A stretch of DNA of 63,871 bases, taken from assembly GCA_903821875.1 (NCBI GenBank), contig CAIJMU010000167.1, forward strand, positions 1 to 63,871, in the 5' to 3' direction. The translations under genes were made by a program, and so were the position numbers. Origin of the DNA: an uncultured Spirochaetota bacterium (GTDB lineage Bacteria; Spirochaetota; Spirochaetia; Treponematales; Rectinemataceae). The notes beneath the pieces are model-generated. The model searched no databases. It was not told where the DNA came from and was given only the letters and a program-made list of their open reading frames with translations. Of the stretch, positions 1-7,927 are shown piece after piece (within the stretch, counting starts at the first letter, position 1; each line of letters starts with the position of its first letter).

Positions 1-470
1 CCGAACCTTCAGCTCGCAGCGAAGACGCTCCCAGCGCCAAAGCCGGGGCATCCGATGAGCATGGATCAACCGCCGCATCGGCCGCCGCTCCGGCGGCAGC
101 ACACGAGGATCGTGGGCACGGCAGCGGCGAAGCGGGTGACAAATCTGCCTCTGGCAAAGCCGAACCTTCAGCTCGCAGCGAAGACGCTCCCAGCGCCAAA
201 GCCGGGGCATCCGATGAGCATGGATCAACCGCCGCATCGGCCGCCGCTCCGGCGGTTGCACACGAGGATCGCGGGCACGGCAATGACCCAGGCAAGGTTG
301 ATTCAGACAACCCAGCCACCCTCAGGAAGGGCGACGACGAGGCGGGTGGCAAGAACGTCTCTGGCCAGGCCGAACCTTCAGCTCGCAGCGACGACGCCCA
401 CGGTGCCAAAGCCGGAGCATCCGATGAGCATGGATCAAGCGCCGCTCCGTCTGCAGTGGCTTCGCACGGC
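1..470 (+). repeat. Long in-frame tandem repeat in the left-edge gene
   Basis: Blocks beginning with ccgaaccttcagctcgcag start at 1, 160 and 370. The first spacing is 159 bp (53 codons) and the second 210 bp (70 codons); both are multiples of three, so the reading frame is kept. The first two blocks are almost identical at the nucleotide level for about 110 bp, which points to recent duplication. The third is partial. Confidence 0.85.
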
Positions 471-1016
471 AAAGACTCACAGGCGGCCGCGACCCCCGCG
501 ACACCGGCCAGCGATACGCACGCCGCTGCTGCACCAGCCGCAGCTGCTGCTCCACACGGCAACGACACTTCTCCAACTGCTGCTTCTGCCGTGCCGGCCA
601 GCCCAGCTGCCGCAGACACCCATGCAAGCGCTATTCCCGCCCAACCTGCCAGTGTATCGCAAAGCAGCGCGGTACCTGCTGCTGCAGATACTTCCCATGC
701 AGCTTCTACGCATACCGACGCGGTACCTGCCGATACCCATGCAGTTGCCGCATCCGCGACTGCGCCAGCAGCTACCGCAGTCAATCCCTTTGATACTGCC
801 GTTGCACCGACACACTCGGGTTCGGACTGGACTTCGATGGTAGACACCGGTTCATCACTCCATGCAACCGGAGCTTCGACGCAGACATGGACCGACGCAC
901 TAGCCTCGCCAGTCTCGACGACGACCCCTGCCGTCGCGACATCAACCGAACATGGCAATGCTGCAAGTCAAAGCCATGCTGCAGATCACGCCGTTGATAC
1001 CAAGGGCCATCATTGA
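3..1016 (+). CDS. C-terminal part of an Ala/His/Asp-rich repeat protein (5' end outside window)
   Basis: An open frame enters at the left edge and closes with TGA at 1014-1016, directly before a strong hairpin terminator. That is why I prefer it to the overlapping frame that ends at 843. The visible 337 residues hold no domain I recognise. The first part consists of near-identical blocks rich in Ser, Ala, Glu, Asp and His (key string ARSEDAPSAKAGASDEHG); the second half is Ala/Pro/Thr low complexity; the end is HAVDTKGHH. No membrane segment is visible. The composition suggests a disordered tail of a larger secreted or surface protein, which is inference. Starting at 456 would give 186 residues but would cut the repeats away. 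Confidence 0.55.
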   Translation, partial: EPSARSEDAPSAKAGASDEHGSTAASAAAPAAAHEDRGHGSGEAGDKSASGKAEPSARSEDAPSAKAGASDEHGSTAASAAAPAVAHEDRGHGNDPGKVDSDNPATLRKGDDEAGGKNVSGQAEPSARSDDAHGAKAGASDEHGSSAAPSAVASHGKDSQAAATPATPASDTHAAAAPAAAAAPHGNDTSPTAASAVPASPAAADTHASAIPAQPASVSQSSAVPAAADTSHAASTHTDAVPADTHAVAASATAPAATAVNPFDTAVAPTHSGSDWTSMVDTGSSLHATGASTQTWTDALASPVSTTTPAVATSTEHGNAASQSHAADHAVDTKGHH

Positions 1017-1024
1017 TTCCTTAC

Positions 1025-1053
1025 CCGGGGAGTTTGCGACTCCCCGGTTCTTT
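1025..1053 (+). terminator. Intrinsic terminator of the left-edge gene
   Basis: Perfect 9-bp stem ccggggagt / actccccgg (1025-1033 with 1039-1047), 5-nt loop, followed by ttctttg. It lies 8 bp after the TGA stop. Confidence 0.85.
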
Positions 1054-1578
1054 GCACTATTGCCTTTGCAGGCTAGCCGATAGGAAAAATCATTTCTCAG
1101 AAGTTCTGAACCCATTCCTGGAGCCAATTCTCGCCTTCGCGATTGCGCTGCTTTGCAGCCTCGAAGCCCTAGTCCGGTCGCAAGCCGCGAGGCTTCAAAA
1201 CTGCCGCGTTCCTCCGCCTTCACCGCGAGCGCGGCCAGACCACCCACATTCTCTTTTCGACCGCATCGCCCGCAGGACCGAGGCTTGGCCCTCTTCATCC
1301 GCCATGGAAACCTCCCCCTCTTCGCAGGATACCATGAGATCTCCCCCCCACGGTCGAAGTCAGGCTGAACTGGGTGCTGCGAACACCCATCAGGGCCGAC
1401 TCGGATACTACTTCCAGAGCAGGAGCGCCTGCTACCTTCTTCATTTTGAAGGAGAGTTGCCCAATGATCACGTCGGCCTCGGTCTTCTTTTCTCCTTTGA
1501 GCGCCGAAAGTCTGAAAATTAACTATGAATTAGGTCCGACAACGATTTTTCCGCCCTTAGGCCAGCTTTGCCCCGACT
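1054..1578. other. Gap with no supported gene
   Basis: Open frames exist on both strands, but none has a ribosome-binding site, a recognisable family or convincing codon use. I see no gene here. Confidence 0.5.
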
Positions 1579-3147
1579 TCAATTGTGTCTGGGAATCGCC
1601 CTGTCCCCAGGCGGAAAGTCAGGCGGCGTTGCGACCCGTGCCAGCTTTAGGGTCTTACCATCATGGAGAATTTCTGCATCTGGGGGAATCATGGGAGGTC
1701 GATCGGGAGGCGAGCCACTGCCAGAGCCTGGGCTTCCGGTGCTGGAATGACCAGGATTTCCCTCCGGCCGATTCTGCGGGCCTCCCGGCCGATTCGGCGG
1801 TCCGCCACGCCCGATGAGTTCCGTCCGGCCGGCCTTGACCTCCAGAAAGAGCATCGCATCCCCATCCTTCCAATTATTAGAACTTATAGCCTCGATCTGG
1901 GCGATGTGGACCTTCAGGAGCCATGCACTCCACCATTCCACACCGTGTTCCGTTACAATTGTGGTATGTGCCGGATCGTGGATGAGGGGCGTGAGGCTTT
2001 TCAGTTCCTCCATGGTCCTGGCATCGAGGATGGCCTTTCCACCCGGAATGATGAGGGTGATGCTCGCTCCGGAACAGAGAACAAGCGCAATTATGATGAG
2101 GCCCGCCCTCAGCCTGGCGCTCGGGATATGGAGGAGGGCGAAGGACACAAGGATGATCGCGGGCAGCAAGGCGATGATGCTGAAGCGCAGCAGCTTGTCC
2201 ATGCCGAGCCAGGGGCCGGTGATCGCAAGCACGGTGATGGCAGCTCCCGCGATGAGAACCAGGTCGGCGTCCTTCATGTCTGCGCGTCGCTTCCAGGCGA
2301 TGACGAGGGCGGGCAGTACAGCCGCGGCGAAGCCCGGGAAGGGTAGCCAGGTGTCGAGGAATGGAGCGCCGCCGGGCGGCATCGGCCCCTGTCTGCCATC
2401 GGAGGCAAAGCGCGAGGGATCGGAGAGGGCGGTGATGAGGCGCCCGATGCGCGAGGGGTCGAACTTCCAGGCCACGAGGGCCGAGGTGATACCAAGTATG
2501 ACAATCCCGGCGATGAGCCAGGGGAGCTGGGGCCCTATGCGGAGGCGCCTGCCACTCTGGAGGGCGAACACCGCGAGCGTCGCGGCAAGCAGCACCAGGG
2601 CCGCACCGAGGACGCCGATGTGCGTGAACCCGAGCGGCACCAGGCAGGCAAGCAAGGCGAGTCCCCGATTCGGCGTGGGAGTTTCGAGCCAGTCGCGGAG
2701 GAGGAGGAAGAGCAGCGCGAGGAAGACCATCGCCAGCGAATTCTTCTGCAGCTCTCCCACCAGGAGGAGCCAAGGTGGGGCAAGGACTGCGAGGGCCGCC
2801 GCGGCGAGCGGGATCCCAAGGCCCCTGCCCATATCATTCGCCCAGCGTCGCAGCAGCATGAATACGGGGAGGGCCACCAGCGCGGGCAGGCTTGCGTCGC
2901 AGACCTTTACAGCTAGTACGATTGCATCGGATCGGGGCAGGCCGCCCAGGGAGGTCATGAGCCAGGCGAGGGCAGCGTGCAGGAAAAAGGTCAGCGGCAT
3001 GTCGGGTATTCCCAGGCTTCCGCGCTCGAGGAGGGCCCTCGCCTGGACCAGGTAGTAGGCTCCGTTGACACCCGGCATGTAGGGAGTGCTGAAGAGGATC
3101 CATGCTCGAACCGTGATGGCGACGAGCAGGATCAGTGCAATACCCAT
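1579..3147 (-). CDS. Polytopic membrane protein, GT-C glycosyltransferase-like
   Basis: About 522 residues if translation starts at 3147 (ATG after a GGGGA-like site). An ATG at 3183 would overlap the stop of the upstream DUF1566 gene. About ten hydrophobic segments spread from residue 5 to about 375 alternate with short loops, the pattern of lipid-linked-sugar-dependent GT-C enzymes; the first loop carries YMPGVNGAYYLVQAR. A soluble C-terminal part follows, including a Pro/Gly/Arg-rich stretch (about residues 440-490, PPNRPGGPQNRPEGNPG). It lies 25 bp downstream of the DUF1566 lipoprotein gene and is probably cotranscribed with it. The enzyme assignment is by topology only. A truncated copy of the same DUF1566/membrane-gene junction exists near 9.1 kb. 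Confidence 0.6.
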   Translation of the reverse strand: MGIALILLVAITVRAWILFSTPYMPGVNGAYYLVQARALLERGSLGIPDMPLTFFLHAALAWLMTSLGGLPRSDAIVLAVKVCDASLPALVALPVFMLLRRWANDMGRGLGIPLAAAALAVLAPPWLLLVGELQKNSLAMVFLALLFLLLRDWLETPTPNRGLALLACLVPLGFTHIGVLGAALVLLAATLAVFALQSGRRLRIGPQLPWLIAGIVILGITSALVAWKFDPSRIGRLITALSDPSRFASDGRQGPMPPGGAPFLDTWLPFPGFAAAVLPALVIAWKRRADMKDADLVLIAGAAITVLAITGPWLGMDKLLRFSIIALLPAIILVSFALLHIPSARLRAGLIIIALVLCSGASITLIIPGGKAILDARTMEELKSLTPLIHDPAHTTIVTEHGVEWWSAWLLKVHIAQIEAISSNNWKDGDAMLFLEVKAGRTELIGRGGPPNRPGGPQNRPEGNPGHSSTGSPGSGSGSPPDRPPMIPPDAEILHDGKTLKLARVATPPDFPPGDRAIPRHN

Positions 3148-3172
3148 GAATCCCCGAGCCTGCCCGGTAGAT

Positions 3173-4450
3173 CTAGTTCGCATTGCGCACCAGACGCACA
3201 TAGTTGAGTACACGATCCGAATCCCGCGCGATACTGCGCACGGAATTGAGCCCAGGATCGGAGTCGATCGTTGTGCGTGCGCTGTTTATTGTCTTGGAGG
3301 CGAAGCGTACTGCGCCCGCTCCGTGCAGGTCCGCACCGACCGCGTCGACCGCCCTGCCGAAGGCGACATACCAGGCGAACCTGTACCCATCGTCCCTTCC
3401 GGGATCGGGAAACACGGTCGTGCTCGTCCAGTACCAGGGATAATCGGCAAGAGCCGCCTCGTTGGTGATCCCCGTGGAGCTGAACAGCGGATCGATGGCC
3501 GGACCAACCTTCGCGGTATCAGAAGCACCGGGAGAGCGTGCATAGTCGACGATGTTCTGGAGTTCCTTGTTGTTTGGCAGCCGCCAGTCGTCATGACCGA
3601 GATAATTGGCGGCATTTTGGCTCTGGGCAAAGGCCAGTGCCTGTTCCCAATCCATGCCGGATCCGCTGTCAGCCTGAGCCCACATCAAGCCTGTAGCCTG
3701 ATCCGTAATGGTTCCATCATTGTTATTCCTGAAATTATTGACGCCGTACATGTCCCCGCGAACACAGCGGACAAAGTGAGTAGGCCCTACATTGATTGAA
3801 TAGGCCTTGATGTGGCCGTGGTCGAAGTTCACACCGAAGGCAAGTTCCGCCCCGGTCCCCGGTTCCATGGTGCTTTCGAGCAGTCCCGAGTACTTTGTGC
3901 CGCTCCAGAAGATCGAGTTCGGAGAGGCCTTCGGGTGGGCGAAATAACCCAGATCAACAAAGGGGAAACCCGTGCCGCCTATCCAGATCGAGTAGAGTTC
4001 CTTGATGGTCGGCAGACGCCAGTCGGTATAGCCGCCGTACCCGGTAGCGTTCAAGGCGTCGGGAACAGCCTTGGCTTCCGACCAGCTTTTGAACTCCTCA
4101 AAGCCCTGCTGCCAGGTCAGACCCGTGACCTTGTCGTTCACGGTGAGCCCATCGCTGCTTTTAGTGTAGCTGGCTTGGGTGCTGGAAAACTGGGCATCCT
4201 GACCGTAGAAGGCCTGTCCGACTGAGGGGGCTACAATCTCCACCGTAGCGTTGTAGCTCTTTGCTTGCCCCGTAGCAACGATGGAATAGCTGCTCTGCAC
4301 AGGCACCGTGTACGCTATTTCGGATGTGTCGCCTGCTGAGAATAGGGAGCAAGCTCCAGTCATCATGGCTGCCGAGATTGCCAGGGTCGCGGGAAGCATG
4401 GTCAGCATTGGGTCGATGCCTGTGCGGAAGGCGGCGTTCTTTGGGTTCAC
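3173..4450 (-). CDS. Lipoprotein with two DUF1566 (Lcl C-terminal) domains, copy A
   Basis: A GTG start at 4450 is preceded by AAGGAG at 5-6 nt spacing, giving 425 residues. A longer frame continues upstream but runs through the conserved leader. The N-terminus has a hydrophobic signal and a possible lipobox TGAC (Cys 34). Two DUF1566 modules follow, each with T-G-L-x-W and the D-W-R-L-P-x-x-K-E-L core (about residues 108-155 and 253-300); the C-terminus is YVRLVRNAN. DUF1566 is a lectin-like fold found in secreted and surface proteins; its ligand here is unknown. Closest relatives in the window are copies B (6561-7823) and C (18063-19358). The membrane gene downstream is probably in the same transcript. 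Confidence 0.85.
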   Translation of the reverse strand: MNPKNAAFRTGIDPMLTMLPATLAISAAMMTGACSLFSAGDTSEIAYTVPVQSSYSIVATGQAKSYNATVEIVAPSVGQAFYGQDAQFSSTQASYTKSSDGLTVNDKVTGLTWQQGFEEFKSWSEAKAVPDALNATGYGGYTDWRLPTIKELYSIWIGGTGFPFVDLGYFAHPKASPNSIFWSGTKYSGLLESTMEPGTGAELAFGVNFDHGHIKAYSINVGPTHFVRCVRGDMYGVNNFRNNNDGTITDQATGLMWAQADSGSGMDWEQALAFAQSQNAANYLGHDDWRLPNNKELQNIVDYARSPGASDTAKVGPAIDPLFSSTGITNEAALADYPWYWTSTTVFPDPGRDDGYRFAWYVAFGRAVDAVGADLHGAGAVRFASKTINSARTTIDSDPGLNSVRSIARDSDRVLNYVRLVRNAN

Positions 4451-4522
4451 GTTATCTCCTTGATGATGATGGTAGCGAGTAAGGGCCTCGTGTTCGTCCG
4501 TGCCGCTAAGGGCGGACGTATT
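4451..4522 (-). promoter_or_regulatory. Conserved DUF1566 leader with hairpin, copy A
   Basis: The stem cgtccg / cggacg (4495-4518) encloses a loop containing gccgctaagg. In the direction of the gene it reads GTCCGCCCTTAGCGGC, then GGACGAACACGAGGCCCTTA and the AAGGAG site. The same arrangement precedes copies B, C and D and the locus at 21.4 kb. Confidence 0.6.
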
Positions 4523-4661
4523 TTCCATGAGGCGGGGCAGGGTAACTCTGCCGATCGCTTGCCAGTCCATTGGCATCAACGTATTCTTAAATAATGCCAA
4601 AGCGCACCGCGCCGGCTCCGTGCAGGTCACCCCCCGTCCGCGCCGGGAGAGCGCGAGTAAT

Positions 4662-5009
4662 TCACAATGACCAGCCGGAGAACACCTCAAGCATCGCCTT
4701 TCTGATCGAAGAAAGGTCCCGATCGGTACACCGCCCCCTCTTTCCGACTATCAAGGATTCTTCGAGAGTGAACACTTTCCAGCGCAGAATCGTGGGCTTC
4801 TTCAGGCCAGCGCTGGCCCAATCCTCGAGCAGCACATCGTTTGGCCAATGGCTTCGCTCGGCGCTTGTGAGCATCACAAGAAGACAGGACCCCGTCTGCT
4901 GTTGAAACTCGGCGGAAGACAGAGCCAAGGCCGAACGTAGCTTTGTCGTTCTGGCATCGATGAAGGGAAACGGTACATCCACCACGTCTCCGGCTTCAAA
5001 GGTCGTCAT
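4662..5009 (-). CDS. MazF/PemK-family endoribonuclease toxin
   Basis: 115 residues from ATG 5009 (a TTG at 5012 is also possible). The N-terminal G-D-V-V-D-V-P-F-P-F resembles the PemK/MazF start, where toxins usually have GDIVLVDFPF; the internal SCLLVMLTSAERSHWPNDV fits the family core. MazF-type toxins cleave mRNA in the cytoplasm. It overlaps the antitoxin gene upstream by 14 bp, so the two are translationally coupled. The C-terminus (IRKAMLEVFSGW) resembles the family's last helix. No defect is visible. Confidence 0.85.
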   Translation of the reverse strand: MTTFEAGDVVDVPFPFIDARTTKLRSALALSSAEFQQQTGSCLLVMLTSAERSHWPNDVLLEDWASAGLKKPTILRWKVFTLEESLIVGKRGRCTDRDLSSIRKAMLEVFSGWSL

Positions 5010-5214
5010 CAAGCGAATCCTCCCATTCGCTCAACGTGGCGACAAGGCCAGCAGTCCAGACAGCATCAATTTTTTTCCGCTTCCGCAGGGTTATCTCACC
5101 GTCTTTTTCCTCGAACAGAACCAGGTCACCCTGCTCGAGCCCCAGCCTTTGTCGAACACTCTGCGGAAGGGTTATCTGCCCTTTGCTGGACACGGTAGCG
5201 ATTACTGGCGACAT
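4996..5214 (-). CDS. AbrB/MazE-family antitoxin
   Basis: 72 residues with the swapped-hairpin signature V-S-S-K-G-Q-I-T-L-P at residues 8-17, R-L-G-L-E-Q-G-D, and an acidic C-terminal tail (WEDSLDDDL) that would bind the toxin. The ribosome-binding site AAGGAGGTAAGGAA is very strong, as expected for an antitoxin made in excess. It is first in the operon, and its 3' end overlaps the toxin gene. An inverted repeat over the ribosome-binding site suggests autorepression. Confidence 0.88.
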   Translation of the reverse strand: MSPVIATVSSKGQITLPQSVRQRLGLEQGDLVLFEEKDGEITLRKRKKIDAVWTAGLVATLSEWEDSLDDDL

Positions 5215-5224
5215 TTCCTTACCT

Positions 5225-5237
5225 CCTTACCGTAAGG
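5225..5237 (-). promoter_or_regulatory. Candidate operator of the MazEF module
   Basis: Perfect inverted repeat ccttac-c-gtaagg, 11 bp upstream of the antitoxin ATG. It overlaps the AAGGAGG ribosome-binding site, so a bound MazE dimer or an RNA hairpin could limit expression. Confidence 0.5.
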
Positions 5238-5706
5238 ATATCTCTGCATAGCAACCGAAGCAAGAGCTTGCCAGCGCTCATGTATGGCATGCAGCATCGC
5301 CACCCCCTGCATGTGGTACGCGCGAGGCATTCTTTTCCGATTGCGTCCAAAAGGAAAATCGACAAATTTGCAGGTTGTACCGAGCGGTGGGGGTGGGATC
5401 AGTCAATGTTCAGTGGGGGCGGACCCAAAGGGTTTGCCACCTTCAATGGCGGGGTCAGACCCGAGGGGCTGTCCTCAAGCACTATCGTGTGCCAATGCGG
5501 GTGCCTGCGCGAGAGTACTCGCGCGCGAGAGTACTCGCGGTCGCATATTCTCCAAAGGTCTGATGACTGGAAATCACTCCGGTGATCAAGTGCCGGCCGG
5601 CCGCCTCTGTGTAGTATTCGGCGATCAAAAGAGGAAAGGGGTCGCAACCTTCGGCACCATCCTGAGTCTACCTAGTGCGCGAGCGTCGGCATCCGGAGGA
5701 TTTTCC
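5238..5706. other. Gap before the SGNH hydrolase gene
   Basis: A longer frame of the hydrolase gene extends to 5284, but the segment has no family resemblance. It carries a 16-bp direct repeat (5507-5538) and phrases such as ggggtcagacccgag that look like intergenic debris. I see no gene. Confidence 0.45.
5507..5538. repeat. Two exact 16-bp direct repeats
   Basis: The unit gcgcgagagtactcgc occurs twice without spacing. Each unit contains the self-complementary core gagtactc, so the array can fold or bind dimeric proteins. Confidence 0.8.
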
Positions 5707-6429
5707 ATGGAACAATTAATAATTGGCAGGATATGGAGCTGTCTGGTCTGTGGGGACTCGATCTCAAGGGGCGTGGTCTTCGACGAGGGGAAGGGGAAGT
5801 ACTCCATCCTCAAGGACAACTACGTATCCCTCGTCCAGCATGGCATCCGCAATGTCGTGCGCAACGTGGCGAGGTTCGGGAACACCCTGCCGCGCGGGAG
5901 CTGCAAGCTGGCTCGCCAGATTGCCGAGGAGCGCCCCGGCATCGTCCTCCTCGAGTTTGGCGGCAACGACTGCGACTTCGACTGGAACGAGGTCGCGGCG
6001 CACCCCGAGATCGCCCACGAGCCCAACACGGATCTCGCCCTCTTCGAACGCACCCTGACCGCTACCATCGGGGACCTCAAGGCCAGGGACATCATACCGG
6101 TCCTCATGACCCTTCCCCCGCTCGACGCCGACAAGTTCATAAAATGGGTGAGCCGGAACGACGCGGACGCAGAGAACAGCATCCTGAAATGGCTGGGGAG
6201 CATCTCCCGGATCTACTGGTGGCAGGAGCGCTACAGCTCAGCGATCGCGAGGATCGCCGCGAAGACGAAGACGCGCTCGATCGACATCCGCGGGGCCTTC
6301 CTCGGGCGCGCCGACTTCCAGGATCTCCTCTGTCGGGACGGCATCCATCCCAATGCCGAAGGTCATCGGCTGATCGCGGATGCCGTTCTCGAGTACATCG
6401 CCGGTGACTACTCCTATATGCTGGCCTAG
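5707..6429 (+). CDS. SGNH/GDSL-type esterase or acylhydrolase
   Basis: 240 residues from ATG 5707, which follows CGGAGGA with 6-nt spacing. The frame stays open to 5284, but that part lacks similarity. The four SGNH blocks are visible: the nucleophile block CGDSISRG (Ser near residue 18), a central Gly in RFGNTLPRG, GGNDCDFDW with the Asn of the oxyanion hole, and DGIHPNAEGH with the catalytic Asp and His near the C-terminus. No signal peptide, so probably cytoplasmic. Members hydrolyse short acyl esters of sugars, lipids or peptides; the substrate cannot be read from the sequence. It converges on DUF1566 copy B. Confidence 0.85.
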   Translation: MEQLIIGRIWSCLVCGDSISRGVVFDEGKGKYSILKDNYVSLVQHGIRNVVRNVARFGNTLPRGSCKLARQIAEERPGIVLLEFGGNDCDFDWNEVAAHPEIAHEPNTDLALFERTLTATIGDLKARDIIPVLMTLPPLDADKFIKWVSRNDADAENSILKWLGSISRIYWWQERYSSAIARIAAKTKTRSIDIRGAFLGRADFQDLLCRDGIHPNAEGHRLIADAVLEYIAGDYSYMLA

Positions 6430-6438
6430 GCGCCGTGG

Positions 6439-6560
6439 TCAGACTCCGATCAGGCCCGGATTCCCGATGATCGCCTCGAGATTGTTGAACTCGAGGGGTT
6501 TGATGAGGAAGGCGGCCGGCTGCAGGGCGAGCGCCGCTTCCTCGAGCCTGCCCAGTCGGT
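6439..6560 (-). pseudogene. Remnant of a response-regulator receiver domain (3' end)
   Basis: Directly after the stop of DUF1566 copy B the minus strand reads ALALQPAAFLIKPLEFNNL and closes with TGA at 6439-6441. The A-A-F-L-x-K-P-L pattern matches the last strand and helix of CheY-like receivers, including the conserved Lys. The phospho-acceptor Asp part is absent, so only a tail of about 40 residues survives. Confidence 0.45.
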
Positions 6561-7823
6561 CTAGTCCACGTCCCTCACCAATCGCACATAGTTGAGCACA
6601 CGCTCGGAATCGATCGTGGCCCGCTCGGTGTTGATCGACTTGGTGTCGAAGCGCACTGCGCCGGCTCCGTGCAGGTCGCCCCCGTTCGCGTCGACAGCCC
6701 TGCCGAAGGCGACATACCAGGCGTAGAGATAGGTACCGTCGGCCTTCGGCACGGTCGAGGTGCTCGTCCAGTACCAGGGATAGTCAGCTTCTCCGGCCTC
6801 GTTCGTGATGCCGGTGCAGCTGAACAAGGGGTCGATGGCCGGCCCGACCTTGGCGGAATCCGTCGCGCCGGGAGAGCGCGAGTAATTCACAATGCTTTGC
6901 AGTTCCTTTGCGTTGGGAAGCCGCCAGTCATTGTGTCCCAGGTAGTTCTCTGCGTTCTTGCTTTGAGCAAAGGCGAGTGCAGCTTCCCAGTCCATGCCGA
7001 CCAGGCTGTCCGTCGTGCTCCACATCAGGCGGGTCGCCAGGTCGGTGATGATGCCGTCGCCCTTGTCTTCGAAGAGGTTGACGCCATAGGCCAGGTTGCC
7101 ACGGACACAACGGACCAAATGCGTCGGGCCGAAGTCGATCGTGTACGCCTTGATGTGGCCGGTGCCGAAGTTGACGCCGAAGGCCATCTCCCTGCCGATG
7201 GACAATGAAGACAATACATCAGTCGAGCTTGCAAATAGGCCTGTATACTTGGTACTACTCCAGAATATCGCGTGGCTGAGTTCGTCCTGGCTGCTGTAGC
7301 TGATATCAAAATACTTGGTATCGATTGAGGGCCAGCCCGTGCCTTCGTTCCATAACGAGTACAGTTCCTTGATGGTCGGCAGCCGCCAGTCGCTGTAGCC
7401 GCCGTAGTTCTCCTTGTTCAGGCTGTCGATCACCGTCTGTGCTTCCCCCCAGTACATACTGCCGCTCGCCTGGCTTTTCTGCCAAGTCAGCCCGGTGACA
7501 TTGTCTTGTATGGTTAGCCCATCCGTGCTTGCTGTATAGGAAGGGATGACTCGGGGGAACTGGGCGTCCTGCCCGTAGTAAGCATCGCCGGAGGTCGGGG
7601 CGGAAAGGCTCTTGCCATCCTTGTCCCAAAAGCCTGTCTGGCTGGTGCCGACTATCGGGTAGGAGCCTGCGTAGGCTGGGTCGCGGGGGACCAGCGAAAG
7701 CGTCGGTCCAAACGGAAAGGTGCATCCGCTGATCATGATGGCGACACCTATCGCAACGATGACTCGAAGCATGTTCCGCCTCAGATCGATGCTGTCGAGG
7801 AAGGCAGCGTTCATCGGGTTCAT
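6561..7823 (-). CDS. Lipoprotein with two DUF1566 domains, copy B
   Basis: 420 residues from ATG 7823 (MNPMNAAF), preceded by GAGGAG at 6-nt spacing. A signal peptide ends in the lipobox ISGC. The architecture is as in copy A: a linker with AYAGSYPIVGTSQTGFW, the first module with G-G-Y-S-D-W-R-L-P-T-I-K-E-L, the second with L-G-H-N-D-W-R-L-P-N-A-K-E-L-Q, and the C-terminus VLNYVRLVRDVD. Long stretches match copy A, so the pair looks like a duplication. Probably anchored in the envelope and exposed; the ligand is unknown. A receiver-domain remnant follows the stop codon. Confidence 0.85.
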   Translation of the reverse strand: MNPMNAAFLDSIDLRRNMLRVIVAIGVAIMISGCTFPFGPTLSLVPRDPAYAGSYPIVGTSQTGFWDKDGKSLSAPTSGDAYYGQDAQFPRVIPSYTASTDGLTIQDNVTGLTWQKSQASGSMYWGEAQTVIDSLNKENYGGYSDWRLPTIKELYSLWNEGTGWPSIDTKYFDISYSSQDELSHAIFWSSTKYTGLFASSTDVLSSLSIGREMAFGVNFGTGHIKAYTIDFGPTHLVRCVRGNLAYGVNLFEDKGDGIITDLATRLMWSTTDSLVGMDWEAALAFAQSKNAENYLGHNDWRLPNAKELQSIVNYSRSPGATDSAKVGPAIDPLFSCTGITNEAGEADYPWYWTSTSTVPKADGTYLYAWYVAFGRAVDANGGDLHGAGAVRFDTKSINTERATIDSERVLNYVRLVRDVD

Positions 7824-7927
7824 GTAATCTCCTCGAAAGAGCCTGGGTATAGCGGCGCTTTCGGGGATGACAATACCGAGGAAGGCCATTGTGTTCGTCC
7901 GCGCCGCTAAGGGCGGACGTTTTTTCT
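7824..7927 (-). promoter_or_regulatory. Conserved DUF1566 leader with hairpin, copy B
   Basis: Perfect stem cgtccgc / gcggacg (7896-7902 with 7913-7919), loop gccgctaagg. On the plus strand the stem is followed by tttttt, so it could also act as a terminator in that direction. Toward the gene the text GGACGAACACAATGGCCTTC resembles copies A and C, then comes a 35-nt insertion before GAGGAG. Confidence 0.6.

Noticed and set aside
1-470. Left-edge repeats as a CRISPR array
   Set aside because: Units are 159-210 bp, coding and in frame, with no short conserved repeats separated by unique spacers.
55-843. Open frame of 262 codons over the left-edge repeat
   Set aside because: It is Arg/Pro/Leu-rich, overlaps the Ala-rich frame, and ends without a terminator; the other frame ends directly before a perfect hairpin.
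1814-3055. Open frame of 413 codons on the plus strand
   Set aside because: It is antisense to the GT-C-like gene and rich in Ser/Arg, typical of a shadow in GC-rich DNA.
7896-7925. Hairpin plus T-run as an ordinary terminator of a plus-strand gene
   Set aside because: No plus-strand gene ends upstream of it at any of the five sites; the constant feature is the minus-strand lipoprotein start downstream.
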